64,000 nucleotides of DNA from Flavobacterium sp. BFFFF2 (GTDB taxonomy: Bacteria; Bacteroidota; Bacteroidia; Flavobacteriales; Flavobacteriaceae): assembly GCA_002256385.1 (NCBI GenBank), contig NKJD01000011.1, forward strand, positions 1-64,000, given 5' to 3'. Each line of letters opens with the position of its first letter. The first letter of the stretch is position 1. The notes beneath the pieces are model-generated. The model saw only the letters and a program-made list of their open reading frames with translations, was not told the DNA's origin and did no database searches. This document shows, one piece after another, positions 36,306-47,504 of this stretch. Made by a program: the position numbers and the translations under genes.

Positions 36306-37712
36306 TTAGGAGGCTGAACAGGTCGTGGTTAAGGGAAGGGCTGTTTGTTTAAGGGCTGCAAATCCGCCCAAAATGTCCACCACTTGATGGTATCCTTTTG
36401 CTTTTAAAATAGAAGCTGCAATTACAGATCTGTATCCGCCGGCGCAATGCACATAAAACGGCTCATTTTTAGGAAATGCTGCCAAATGCTCATCGATAAA
36501 ATCCAATGGGGTAGAAGGAACCCCTTCAATATGTGATGCCTCATATTCGCCGGGTTTGCGCACATCAAAAATGGCAGCATGGCTGTGCAATAAATCCAAT
36601 ACGGCTGTCGCTTCCACTGCACGAAGGTGATCAATTTGTTTGTTGGCTTCCATCCACGTGTGTATGCCACCTTTCAAGTAGCCAATGGTGTTGTCAAAAC
36701 CGACCCTTGACAACCGAATGATGGTTTCCTCCTCGCGGCCTTCGGGCGTTACCAACAAAATAGGCTGGCCATTCGTTGGAAGAAGGGCACCTACCCAAGG
36801 CGCAAAAGTGCCATCGAGGCCAATAAAAATGGAACCTGGAATATGGGCTGCCGAAAAATCAGCTTGGTGGCGAACATCCAAAATAATCGCTTGGGTTTGT
36901 TGGGCCATTTGTTCAAATTGCGCCGCATCAAGTGGCTGCACTTTGCTGATGATGTCTTCGGTGTTTGGATAGCCCACTTTGTTCAAATGCACATTCATCG
37001 GGAAATAAGCGGGTGAAGGCAACAAGCCGTCGGTTACTTCTTGAATAAATTCTTCCCGACTCATGTTCACGCGCAAGGCATAATTGGTCTTTTTTTGATC
37101 GCCCAACAAGCCAAAGGTTTCTTTACTCAAGTTTTTGCCACAGGCACTTCCAGCTCCATGCGCCGGATATACTACCACATCATCAGGTAGCGGCATGATT
37201 TTGTTTCGCAGACTGTCAAATAGCAAACCAGCCAACTCTTCTTGGGTCATGTTGGCGGCTTTCTGAGCCAAATCAGGCCGGCCGACATCGCCTAAAAATA
37301 GGGTATCGCCACTGAATAAAGCTTTTGGCACGTCATGCTCATCGCGCAGCAAATAACAACTGCTCTCCATGGTATGTCCAGGGGTGTGTAACACTTCAAT
37401 ACTACAAGCTCCCAGTTTAAACCGCTCTCCATCTTGGGCGATGTAAGCGGTATAGCTCGGATTGGCCAATGGCCCAAAAATGATGGGTGCCCCTGTTTTT
37501 TCCGATAAAGTAACATGCCCACTGACAAAGTCCGCATGAAAATGGGTTTCAAATATAAATGCGAGATTCAATTGTTGCGCCTTCAATTGCGCTAAGTAAG
37601 GTTCCACCTCGCGCAACGGATCAATAATGGCCGCGACACCTTCCGATTCAATCAAATAAGCACCTTGTGCCAAACAGCTTGTATACAATTGTTTAATAGT
37701 CATAACAATCAA
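36306..37712 (-). CDS. MBL-fold metallohydrolase fused to two rhodanese domains (persulfide dioxygenase-like)
   Basis: FETHFHADFVSGH; LHTPGHTMESSCYLL; rhodanese ILDVRHQADFSAAHIPGS and IFDVRKPGEYEASHIEG...YVHCAGGYRSVIAAS. Confidence 0.93.
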   Translation of the reverse strand: MIVMTIKQLYTSCLAQGAYLIESEGVAAIIDPLREVEPYLAQLKAQQLNLAFIFETHFHADFVSGHVTLSEKTGAPIIFGPLANPSYTAYIAQDGERFKLGACSIEVLHTPGHTMESSCYLLRDEHDVPKALFSGDTLFLGDVGRPDLAQKAANMTQEELAGLLFDSLRNKIMPLPDDVVVYPAHGAGSACGKNLSKETFGLLGDQKKTNYALRVNMSREEFIQEVTDGLLPSPAYFPMNVHLNKVGYPNTEDIISKVQPLDAAQFEQMAQQTQAIILDVRHQADFSAAHIPGSIFIGLDGTFAPWVGALLPTNGQPILLVTPEGREEETIIRLSRVGFDNTIGYLKGGIHTWMEANKQIDHLRAVEATAVLDLLHSHAAIFDVRKPGEYEASHIEGVPSTPLDFIDEHLAAFPKNEPFYVHCAGGYRSVIAASILKAKGYHQVVDILGGFAALKQTALPLTTTCSAS

Positions 37713-37775
37713 TTATTTTATAAATTCTTACTTTGCGTTCACTTAAAATGGTTGAAAAAATGGGGTTATAAGCCT

Positions 37776-38561
37776 TTAACCCAACCATGACTTAATAAAA
37801 ATAAAACTGGCAACAACCAACATAAACCAACCAAATCCTTTTTGCAAGGGTTGCGCTTTTATTCGGCGACTTACTTTTAATCCCACAAACATGCCAACCA
37901 ATGCGCAAGCAATGATGCCTGCCAACATGGTCCAATGTAGGTGTTGGGGAGTGGATGCGTTGGCCAAAAAACCAGTTAATGATTGGAGCGCCACCAATGC
38001 CAATGAGGTGCCAATGGCTTGTTTCATATTTAACCTGACCCAAAAAACCAAGCCAGGTACCATTAAAAAACCACCACCAGCGCCCACAAAACCTGCCAAT
38101 AACCCGATCCCTAATCCAGCAAGGGAGGCTTTCCAATGGCTGGCTGCTGCAGTTGCATTTGGCGCGGATTTAACCGCAATCATATTGTAGGCGGCCAGCA
38201 ACATGACCAAGCAGAAGACAGTCAAAATGAGCAAATCCTTTGTAATACTCCCCAAATTTCCGATCACTATTTCAGTTGGAATGCTAGGGATGGCCCACTT
38301 TCGAACCACAAAGGCCCCCAACATGGCTGGAATGCCCACCCAAATCAATTCCTTGTAAACAATCTCTTTTTGTTGGGCTTTAAAAAAACTACCTATACTT
38401 GCGCAGATGCCCACGATGAGCAATGAATTGCCAGTAGCCTCGGTGGGTGTTTGTCCAAAACAGTACATCAGTAGCGGAACGGCTAAAATGGAGCCTCCAC
38501 TGCCTAATAAGCCCAGTGTGCCCCCTATGAAAACAGAAAAGATATACCCTACAATCACCAT
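37776..38561 (-). CDS. TauE/SafE family sulfite exporter-like permease
   Basis: GTLGLLGSGGSILAVPLLMY; GLLAGFVGAGGGFLMVPGLV. Confidence 0.92.
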   Translation of the reverse strand: MVIVGYIFSVFIGGTLGLLGSGGSILAVPLLMYCFGQTPTEATGNSLLIVGICASIGSFFKAQQKEIVYKELIWVGIPAMLGAFVVRKWAIPSIPTEIVIGNLGSITKDLLILTVFCLVMLLAAYNMIAVKSAPNATAAASHWKASLAGLGIGLLAGFVGAGGGFLMVPGLVFWVRLNMKQAIGTSLALVALQSLTGFLANASTPQHLHWTMLAGIIACALVGMFVGLKVSRRIKAQPLQKGFGWFMLVVASFIFIKSWLG

Positions 38562-38706
38562 ATTGACAACAAAAATACGGGCTTTGATGTAAACTAATTT
38601 ACCAACTCACATAAATTTATGTTATTTGTTTCACCCTAAGCAGGCTACACCATAAATCGATTGATATTTTTTAACATTCATTTAAATATGATGTTATTTT
38701 AAATCA

Positions 38707-38730
38707 AGAAACCACCCTAAGGTGGTTTCT
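38707..38730. terminator. perfect hairpin AGAAACCACC-CTA-AGGTGGTTTCT
   Basis: 10-bp inverted repeat between converging/diverging small ORF and tauE. Confidence 0.55.
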
Positions 38731-38769
38731 GGCCTTCATAAAAATTAGATTGCAGAATCCAATAATCGT

Positions 38770-38988
38770 TTAATCTGAGTGATGCTGTTTCAAATCTTGT
38801 GAAAACATTTGATGAAATTTGGAGATCATTTCTTCTCGGTGTGTAATAATGATTGTCATGGCTTGAATGGCTAAGCTATCGTTGCGCAAAAAGCGCATTT
38901 TGGCAGCGTCCGGATTAATGGCAAGCATTAAACCCAACGTGCTGTAATCGCCATAGCGAATTTTCTTTTTTATTTGTTCTAATGTCAT
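38770..38988 (-). CDS. small hypothetical protein, divergent from XRE regulator
   Basis: 72 aa, MTLEQIKKKIRYGDYSTLGLMLAINPDAAKMRFLRNDSLAIQAMTIIITHREEMI. Confidence 0.6.
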   Translation of the reverse strand: MTLEQIKKKIRYGDYSTLGLMLAINPDAAKMRFLRNDSLAIQAMTIIITHREEMISKFHQMFSQDLKQHHSD

Positions 38989-39105
38989 AACATCAGAAAA
39001 TTTATATATTTGTGAATAACCATAACAAATATAAACACTGTTCTAATATTCGCAAGCAAAATGCAATAATTTTTAGTATAATGTTTAGATTATTTACAAT
39101 ATTCG

Positions 39106-39453
39106 ATGAAACCAATTGAGCGTGTCAAATTGTTAATTGAAAAAAAAGGGCTTTCAATCAGTGCTTTTGAACGACAAACGGGCATGTCAAATAACTCCAT
39201 TCAAACTGCTATAAAACGAAAAGCCAATTTAAAAGATGATACGCTCAATCATATTATTGAAGCTTTCCCGGATGTTTCTGTTGAATGGTTGCTGTTGGGA
39301 AAAGGGAATATGTTTAAAAACGAGCAGGCTGTTATGCAAGTGCAAGAAACGGAGATTGCATACGATAGCACTTATATCATTAATTTGCAAAAAGAATACA
39401 TTGAAAAACTCAAAGCGGAGATCAATTTACTCAAAAACGAAGACACTTTTTAA
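39106..39453 (+). CDS. XRE-like helix-turn-helix DNA-binding protein
   Basis: ERVKLLIEKKGLSISAFERQTGMSNNSIQTAIKRKANLKDDTLNHIIEAFPDVSVEWLLLGKG. Confidence 0.85.
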   Translation: MKPIERVKLLIEKKGLSISAFERQTGMSNNSIQTAIKRKANLKDDTLNHIIEAFPDVSVEWLLLGKGNMFKNEQAVMQVQETEIAYDSTYIINLQKEYIEKLKAEINLLKNEDTF

Positions 39454-39720
39454 TCCCAGATTTCGCATTAGACTTTGTAATGAAACCAACACTTACAAAA
39501 AGTTTGCATTTGCAAACTCAAATTAAAAAAGTTGGTTCTTAATGACCATTTAAAAACAAATATTAACGCCATTAAAATGGGAAAAGGACAAAAAAACTGG
39601 GAGTGCACGGACTTTTTTTACCGCAGGTGTAGCAGCGCTACATCGAGGATACAAAAAGGAGTACATTACCAGATTTACAGTCATTTTTCCATGTAATAAA
39701 TTTCTAATGCGTAACCTGGG
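39454..39720. mobile_element. MITE-like element 2, copy 2 (267 bp)
   Basis: tcccagatttcgcattaga ... tctaatgcgtaacctggg; aligns along its length with 17230-17657 after removing nested element 1; flanks TTAA/TTAC (imperfect TSD). Confidence 0.85.
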
Positions 39721-39774
39721 TTACTTGTATTTTTAGTTCAACAAATCAAGTACATTTGCTGCAAAATTGCACTT

Positions 39775-41838
39775 ATGTCTACCGATTCTTCCAATACCTT
39801 TCCAATTGCCGCAGCCAAACCACATCTTTTAACGGCGCATGGCGAAACCCGCATCGATCCCTATTATTGGCTCAATAACCCAGACGATCCGGAGGTTATC
39901 AACTATTTAGAAGCCGAAAACAGCTATTACAAAGCCTCAAGCCAGCACTTGGATTCTTTTAAAGAACAATTGTTTCTAGAATTAAAGAGCCGCATCAAAG
40001 AACAGGACGAATCGGTGCCCTATCATTCCAATGGGTACACCTATTTGGTGCGCATGGAAACGGGTAAAGAATACCCCATTTATTTGAGAAAACCACAGCA
40101 TTCCAACGAAGAGCCTACTCTTATTATTGATGTAAACGAACGGGCCGTTGGGCATGCGTATTACCAACTGAGCGGGTTAACCATTTCCGATGACAACCAG
40201 TGGCTTGCCTTTTCCGTCGATACCCAATCGAGGCGTCAATATACCATTTGGATCAAGAATTTGATCGATGGCACCGAAATAGAGACGCCATTTAAAGATG
40301 CAACGGGCGAAATAGCGTGGGCTGCCGACAATGAAACCTTGTATTATGTCCGAAAAGATCGGAAAACATTGCGGGCTTATCAGGTTTGGCAATTTAAAAA
40401 ATCAGATCCGAAAGGCACCGCCCAGTTGGTGTACGAAGAAGATGATGATACATTCGATGTCACTATATATAGGAGTAAGTCAAAAAAATATTTGATGTTG
40501 AGCGCCGAAAGTACAATGACCACCGAATACCGCATGGCTTTGGCAAACGATCCAAATCCAACCTTTGAGGTGTTTCACGCGCGTGAACGCGGATTGGAGT
40601 ATTCGGTTTCTCATTTTAATGAGCAATTTTATATTTTGACAAATGCCGATGGCGCGACCAATTTTAAATTGATGACAGCAGCAGAGGGGGCTACTGATAG
40701 ATCAAATTGGACGGAGGTTTTGCCACACCGCGAAGATGTGTTGTTGGAAGGACTCGATGTTTTTGCCGCATTTTTGGTCGTATCTGAGCGGGCCAATGGT
40801 TTAGAACAAATTCATATTTACCCCAAAGATGGCGAAGCTTATTATTTGCCATTTCCCAACGAAACCTATACCACCTACACCACCACCAACCTCGATTTTG
40901 ACACAGATTGGTTGCGTTATGCCTTTCAGTCATTGGCAACGCCGACTTCTGTTTTAGAGTACAATATGAAAACAAGGGAAACGGTTTTGCTAAAAGAGCA
41001 AATGGTGATGGGCGGTGATTTTGACAAATCAAATTACCTGGAAAAACGTTGTTGGGCTACTGCCCGTGATGGGGTACAAGTGCCTATTTCCATGGTTTAT
41101 CACAAAAATACAGTGCCAAATGAACATACGCCCGTAATGCTTTATGGGTATGGCTCGTATGGTTTATCCATGGAATGCCATTTTTCAACGGTGCGGCTTT
41201 CCTTGCTTAATCGTGGTTTTATTTTTGCTATTGCGCATGTGCGCGGGGGCGAAGAAATGGGACGCGAATGGTATGAAGATGGTAAATTATTTAAAAAGTG
41301 GCACACTTTTCACGATTTTATTGATTGTGGGCAATATTTGGTCGATCAGCAATATACGTGCCCAAATCATTTGTACGCCGAAGGTGGATCGGCAGGTGGG
41401 TTATTGATGGGCGTCGTCATCAATGAACGTCCCGATTTGTTTCATGGGGTCATTGCCCAAGTGCCTTTTGTGGATGTAGTTACTACCATGTTAGACGAAA
41501 GCATTCCATTAACTACGGGCGAATATGATGAATGGGGCAATCCAAACGAAAAAGCGTATTACGATTATATGCTTTCTTATTCTCCCTACGACCAAGTGAA
41601 GGCCCAGTCGTATCCACATTTGATGGTGACGACCGGTTTGCATGATTCACAAGTACAATATTGGGAACCAGCGAAATGGGTGGCAAAATTGAGGACTGTG
41701 AAAGCCAATTCAACCCAATTATACTTAATTACACAGATGGAAGCAGGGCATGGTGGAAAATCAGGAAGGTTCGAAGCACTGCGCGAAATAGCACAAGAAT
41801 ATGTTTTCTTATTAGATTTAGAAGGAATCGGCCTGTAG
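39775..41838 (+). CDS. ptrB: S9 family peptidase, oligopeptidase B
   Basis: DPYYWLNNPDDPEVINYLEAEN; HVRGGEEMGREWYEDGKLFKKWHTFHDFI; LYAEGGSAGGLLMG; MEAGHGGKSGR. Confidence 0.93.
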   Translation: MSTDSSNTFPIAAAKPHLLTAHGETRIDPYYWLNNPDDPEVINYLEAENSYYKASSQHLDSFKEQLFLELKSRIKEQDESVPYHSNGYTYLVRMETGKEYPIYLRKPQHSNEEPTLIIDVNERAVGHAYYQLSGLTISDDNQWLAFSVDTQSRRQYTIWIKNLIDGTEIETPFKDATGEIAWAADNETLYYVRKDRKTLRAYQVWQFKKSDPKGTAQLVYEEDDDTFDVTIYRSKSKKYLMLSAESTMTTEYRMALANDPNPTFEVFHARERGLEYSVSHFNEQFYILTNADGATNFKLMTAAEGATDRSNWTEVLPHREDVLLEGLDVFAAFLVVSERANGLEQIHIYPKDGEAYYLPFPNETYTTYTTTNLDFDTDWLRYAFQSLATPTSVLEYNMKTRETVLLKEQMVMGGDFDKSNYLEKRCWATARDGVQVPISMVYHKNTVPNEHTPVMLYGYGSYGLSMECHFSTVRLSLLNRGFIFAIAHVRGGEEMGREWYEDGKLFKKWHTFHDFIDCGQYLVDQQYTCPNHLYAEGGSAGGLLMGVVINERPDLFHGVIAQVPFVDVVTTMLDESIPLTTGEYDEWGNPNEKAYYDYMLSYSPYDQVKAQSYPHLMVTTGLHDSQVQYWEPAKWVAKLRTVKANSTQLYLITQMEAGHGGKSGRFEALREIAQEYVFLLDLEGIGL

Positions 41839-41883
41839 AAATATTTTTTTTTTTACCTTTGCGGCGTTTAGACATTTGCAGCA

Positions 41884-42951
41884 TTGATTGACTGCCTTGA
41901 CTATGCGCGTATGAAAGAAGATATAAAAGCACATGATAATGTTTTGGGTCTCATTGGGAATACCCCGTTGATACGCCTGAATGCGGTCACGGAGTCTCTG
42001 GATGGACATTTTTATGCCAAAGTAGAAGCGTTCAACCCAGGACACTCAACGAAAGACCGTATTGCCCTATACATCATAGAAAAAGCAGAGCGTGATGGCC
42101 TGCTTTCTCCTGGTGATACCATCATTGAAACAACCTCTGGAAACACAGGGTTTAGTTTGGCAATGGTGAGTATCATTAAGGGCTATCAATGTATTTTGGC
42201 AGTAAGTTCCAAGTCGTCAACTGATAAAATAGATATGCTGCGAAGCATGGGTGCAAAGGTATATGTATGCCCGGCCAATGTGAGCGCAGACGATCCGAGG
42301 TCTTATTACAGTGTAGCCAAACGCTTGCACGAAGAAACCAAAGGTTCCATTTATATCAATCAATATTTTAACCAGCTCAATGTAGATGCCCATTATGCAT
42401 CAACTGGCCCCGAAATTTGGGATCAAACGGCGGGAAAAATTACGCACCTCATTGCTTGTTGTGGCACGGGGGGCACGCTTTCAGGGGCTGCTCGATATAT
42501 TAAAGAACAAAACCCAGGCGTTCGTATTTTAGGCGTGGATGCTTATGGTTCTGTCCTAAAGAAATACCACGAAACCAAAGAGTTTGATGCCGAAGAAATT
42601 TATCCTTACCGCATTGAAGGATTGGGTAAAAATCTAATTCCTACAGCTACTGACTTTGATTTGATTGACCAGTTTGTAAAAGTGACCGACGAAGAAAGTG
42701 CCCATGCAGCACGTGAAATTGCCAAAAGAGAAGGCTTGTTTGTTGGATACACTTCTGGCGCTGTTTTGCAAGCCATCAGGCATTTTGCCGAACAAGGCGA
42801 ATTCAACGAACAGAGTAGGGTAGTGGCTATATTCCCAGACCACGGTTCACGGTATATGAGTAAAGTTTTCAGCGATGATTGGATGAGCCAACAAGGTTTT
42901 TTTGACAGCATCAATGAAGAAACTTCACAAAAAATAGAAATCATTAAATAA
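41884..42951 (+). CDS. PLP-dependent cysteine synthase family protein
   Basis: [55 protein letters not shown]; likely start 41911. Confidence 0.92.
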   Translation: MIDCLDYARMKEDIKAHDNVLGLIGNTPLIRLNAVTESLDGHFYAKVEAFNPGHSTKDRIALYIIEKAERDGLLSPGDTIIETTSGNTGFSLAMVSIIKGYQCILAVSSKSSTDKIDMLRSMGAKVYVCPANVSADDPRSYYSVAKRLHEETKGSIYINQYFNQLNVDAHYASTGPEIWDQTAGKITHLIACCGTGGTLSGAARYIKEQNPGVRILGVDAYGSVLKKYHETKEFDAEEIYPYRIEGLGKNLIPTATDFDLIDQFVKVTDEESAHAAREIAKREGLFVGYTSGAVLQAIRHFAEQGEFNEQSRVVAIFPDHGSRYMSKVFSDDWMSQQGFFDSINEETSQKIEIIK

Positions 42952-44694
<1,743 letters not shown>

Positions 44695-44704
44695 CCAATT
44701 TTTT

Positions 44705-46588
44705 TTGCATAATACGCAGCACATGGAAGAAAAAAAAATAGATTATAATTCGATTATTGGGTTTGTATTGATCTTCATCATTTTTGCTTATATGATGTAT
44801 CGAAGTGAATCGAATCCATCAAAAAAGACAGCCGAAAAAGCCACAACCGAACAAACGGTTGCTCCAAAAGCAGCGCCCATAAATGCGGAAACACCCAAAG
44901 ATTCGGCCACACTGGCCAAGCAAAAAACTACTTTAGGTGCATTTGCTTTTGGCATGCCGGCCCAAGTTTCTGGCCCCACTTATACGGTTTTAGAAAATGA
45001 CAAGGTTATTTTAAAAATTGCCAACCAAGGAGGTCAAGTCATTGAAGCCCAGTTAAAAGGTTTTGAAAAATTCAAGAAAAATTCAGGAAAGCCAGTGTAT
45101 TTGGTGAAAGATCAGAATGCTGATTTCGGCATTCAATTTACCACCACCGACAACCGCACTTTAAATACCCGCGAATTGTATTTTCAGCCTAGTTTGCAAA
45201 AATCGGGCAACAACCAAGTGCTTAGTTTGCGTGCGGCTACTGGACCCAATCAAGGTTTAACCTTTGAATATACCTTGAAACCAAACGATTACATGCTTGA
45301 TTTTGATGTGTCGTCAACAGGTTTGAAATCGGTGATTGCCGATAAAAAGCCAGTTGAATTGCAGTGGAATATGAAAACCTACCGCAACGAAATCAGCATT
45401 CCTTACGAAAACCGCTATGCGGAAATTGTATATGAATACGAAGAGGGCAAAGACAATTATGTAGGGCAAGGTTCCGACAAAGAAGAAACACCAGACCAAG
45501 TGACTTACGTTGCTTTTAAACAGCATTTTTTCACTTCGATTCTGTTAACCCGCACCCCGTTTGATAAAGCGGTTTTGCATTCAGACGACTTGGTGAAAGA
45601 CGAAAAAAAGGACACCCTGTTCACCAAACAATTTAGGGCTACTGCGCCCTTGGCCTTGCACAATGGCGAACTCGATTACAAACTCAATTGGTATTTTGGG
45701 CCATCAGATTATAACTTACTGAGTTCGTACGACCGCAATTTAGACGAAATCATTCCGTTGGGTTGGGGTATTTTTGGTTGGATCAACAAGTACATTTTCT
45801 TCAACCTATTTGGCATCTTGGGCATGTTTTTAAGCTACGGAATTGCCATCATTTTATTCACTTTTATTATCAAATTGGCGATGTCGCCATTTACCTTCAA
45901 ATCATTTATGTCGCAAGCCAAAATGAAGGTACTGCGGCCCGAAATCAACGCGTTGAACGAGAAATTCTCGAAAGACCCGATGAAGCGCCAACAAGAAACC
46001 ATGAAGTTGTACAGCCAAGCGGGTGTAAACCCCATGGCGGGTTGCGTGCCAGCGCTGATCCAATTGCCTTTTGTGTATGCTTCCTTCCAGTTTTTTCCTT
46101 CGGCCATCGAATTGCGTCAAAAGGGATTCTTGTGGGCAGACGATTTATCGTCGTTTGATGAGGTGGTTCATTTGCCTTTCCACATTCCAGTATATGGCGA
46201 TCACATCAGTTTATTCCCGATTTTGGCGGCCATAGCCATCTTCTTTTACATGAAAATGACTTCAGGCGATCAGGCCATGGCGGCGCCACAACAAGAAGGC
46301 ATGCCCGACATGACCAAAATGATGAAGGCCATGATTTATATTTCGCCAGTCATGATGTTGTTGTTCTTTAACAATTATGGATCTGGTTTGAGTTTGTACA
46401 ATTTTATGTCAAACTTGATTACCATTGGCATTATGTTGGTCATTAAAAAATATTTTATTGACAGCGATAAAATTCACGCCAAAATTCAAGACAACAAAAC
46501 CAAACCCAAAAGCGAATCTAAGTTTCAGCGCCGCATGCGCGAAATGATGGAGCAAGCAGAGAATCAGAAAAATAAAAATAAGAAATAG
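44705..46588 (+). CDS. yidC: membrane protein insertase YidC
   Basis: IIGFVLIFIIFAYM; KLAMSPFTFKSFMSQAKMKVLRPEINALNEKF; NPMAGCVPALIQLPFVYASFQFFP. Confidence 0.96.
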   Translation: MHNTQHMEEKKIDYNSIIGFVLIFIIFAYMMYRSESNPSKKTAEKATTEQTVAPKAAPINAETPKDSATLAKQKTTLGAFAFGMPAQVSGPTYTVLENDKVILKIANQGGQVIEAQLKGFEKFKKNSGKPVYLVKDQNADFGIQFTTTDNRTLNTRELYFQPSLQKSGNNQVLSLRAATGPNQGLTFEYTLKPNDYMLDFDVSSTGLKSVIADKKPVELQWNMKTYRNEISIPYENRYAEIVYEYEEGKDNYVGQGSDKEETPDQVTYVAFKQHFFTSILLTRTPFDKAVLHSDDLVKDEKKDTLFTKQFRATAPLALHNGELDYKLNWYFGPSDYNLLSSYDRNLDEIIPLGWGIFGWINKYIFFNLFGILGMFLSYGIAIILFTFIIKLAMSPFTFKSFMSQAKMKVLRPEINALNEKFSKDPMKRQQETMKLYSQAGVNPMAGCVPALIQLPFVYASFQFFPSAIELRQKGFLWADDLSSFDEVVHLPFHIPVYGDHISLFPILAAIAIFFYMKMTSGDQAMAAPQQEGMPDMTKMMKAMIYISPVMMLLFFNNYGSGLSLYNFMSNLITIGIMLVIKKYFIDSDKIHAKIQDNKTKPKSESKFQRRMREMMEQAENQKNKNKK

Positions 46589-46590
46589 TA

Positions 46591-46614
46591 AAAAGCCCTT
46601 CGGGGCTTTTTTTT
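46591..46614 (+). terminator. rho-independent terminator of yidC
   Basis: AAAAGCCC-TTCG-GGGCTTTTTTTT. Confidence 0.92.
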
Positions 46615-46733
46615 ATTCATGTTAAACATCATTTTTTTTTTTTCAATTAAGATAAAATTATCCCATTTACAGATTGTTAAACCCATCCATTAGCCGACCA
46701 AAAAAATGTACCTTTGCCCGTTCTAAATGACCT

Positions 46734-47501
46734 ATGGCGCGCTACTTTATTACATTGACATATAAAGGAACTAACTACTGTGGATGGCAACGCCAACCGC
46801 ATGCGCCGTCGGTACAACAAACCTTGGAAGAAGCCATTCAAACGGTGTTTCGACAATCGGTGAGTCTGACGGCAGCTGGCCGCACAGATACTGGGGTTCA
46901 CGCCCAATTTATGACTGCGCATTTTGATTGGGCGGAGCCCATTGATCCGCTTGTTTGGGTCAGTAGATTGAATGCGTATTTGCCCAGCGACATTTCCCTT
47001 TTTGACATTTGTCCAGTTCAAGCGGAAGCGCATGCCCGTTTTGATGCCCTTTCACGGACGTACCACTATTTTATCCACACGCACAAAAACCCATTTTTAA
47101 ACGACCGCAGTTGGTACTGCTCGCATCCTTTGCAGTTAGCCCCCATGCAACAGGCAGCGGATTTATTGCTTACACACGATGATTTTCAGTGTTTTTCAAA
47201 AGTGAATACTGACGTAACGCACTTTAAATGCAATGTGATGGCAGCCACTTGGCAGCAAAACGACGAGCAACTGGTTTTTGAAATTACAGCCAATCGGTTT
47301 TTGCGAAACATGGTCCGGGCCATTGTTGGCACCTTGTATGAGGTGGGTCGCGGTAAACTGACGCCCGAGCAATTTCAAGACATTTTAGTTAGCAAAAACC
47401 GATCGGAAGCCGGATTTTCAGCCCCTGCGCAAGGCTTGTTTTTAACGCAAATTGAGTATCCTTATCCTATTTTTAACCCACAAATCTCCGTAGTTTTATA
47501 A
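46734..47501 (+). CDS. truA: tRNA pseudouridine(38-40) synthase
   Basis: YKGTNYCGWQRQPHAPSVQQTLEEAI; AAGRTDTGVHAQFM; RFLRNMVRAIVGTLYEVGRGKL. Confidence 0.96.
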   Translation: MARYFITLTYKGTNYCGWQRQPHAPSVQQTLEEAIQTVFRQSVSLTAAGRTDTGVHAQFMTAHFDWAEPIDPLVWVSRLNAYLPSDISLFDICPVQAEAHARFDALSRTYHYFIHTHKNPFLNDRSWYCSHPLQLAPMQQAADLLLTHDDFQCFSKVNTDVTHFKCNVMAATWQQNDEQLVFEITANRFLRNMVRAIVGTLYEVGRGKLTPEQFQDILVSKNRSEAGFSAPAQGLFLTQIEYPYPIFNPQISVVL

Positions 47502-47504
47502 CCG

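Noticed and set aside
38770-39453. Divergent small ORF + XRE regulator as toxin-antitoxin or prophage switch
   Set aside because: No toxin-like domain recognised and no other phage genes nearby; plausible but unsupported.
41850-41862. Bacteroidetes-type -7 promoter boxes (TAnnTTTG) before several genes, e.g. 41854, 46709, 27593
   Set aside because: The -7-like motif is present but I could not find a -33 TTTG at proper spacing, so not listed as promoters.
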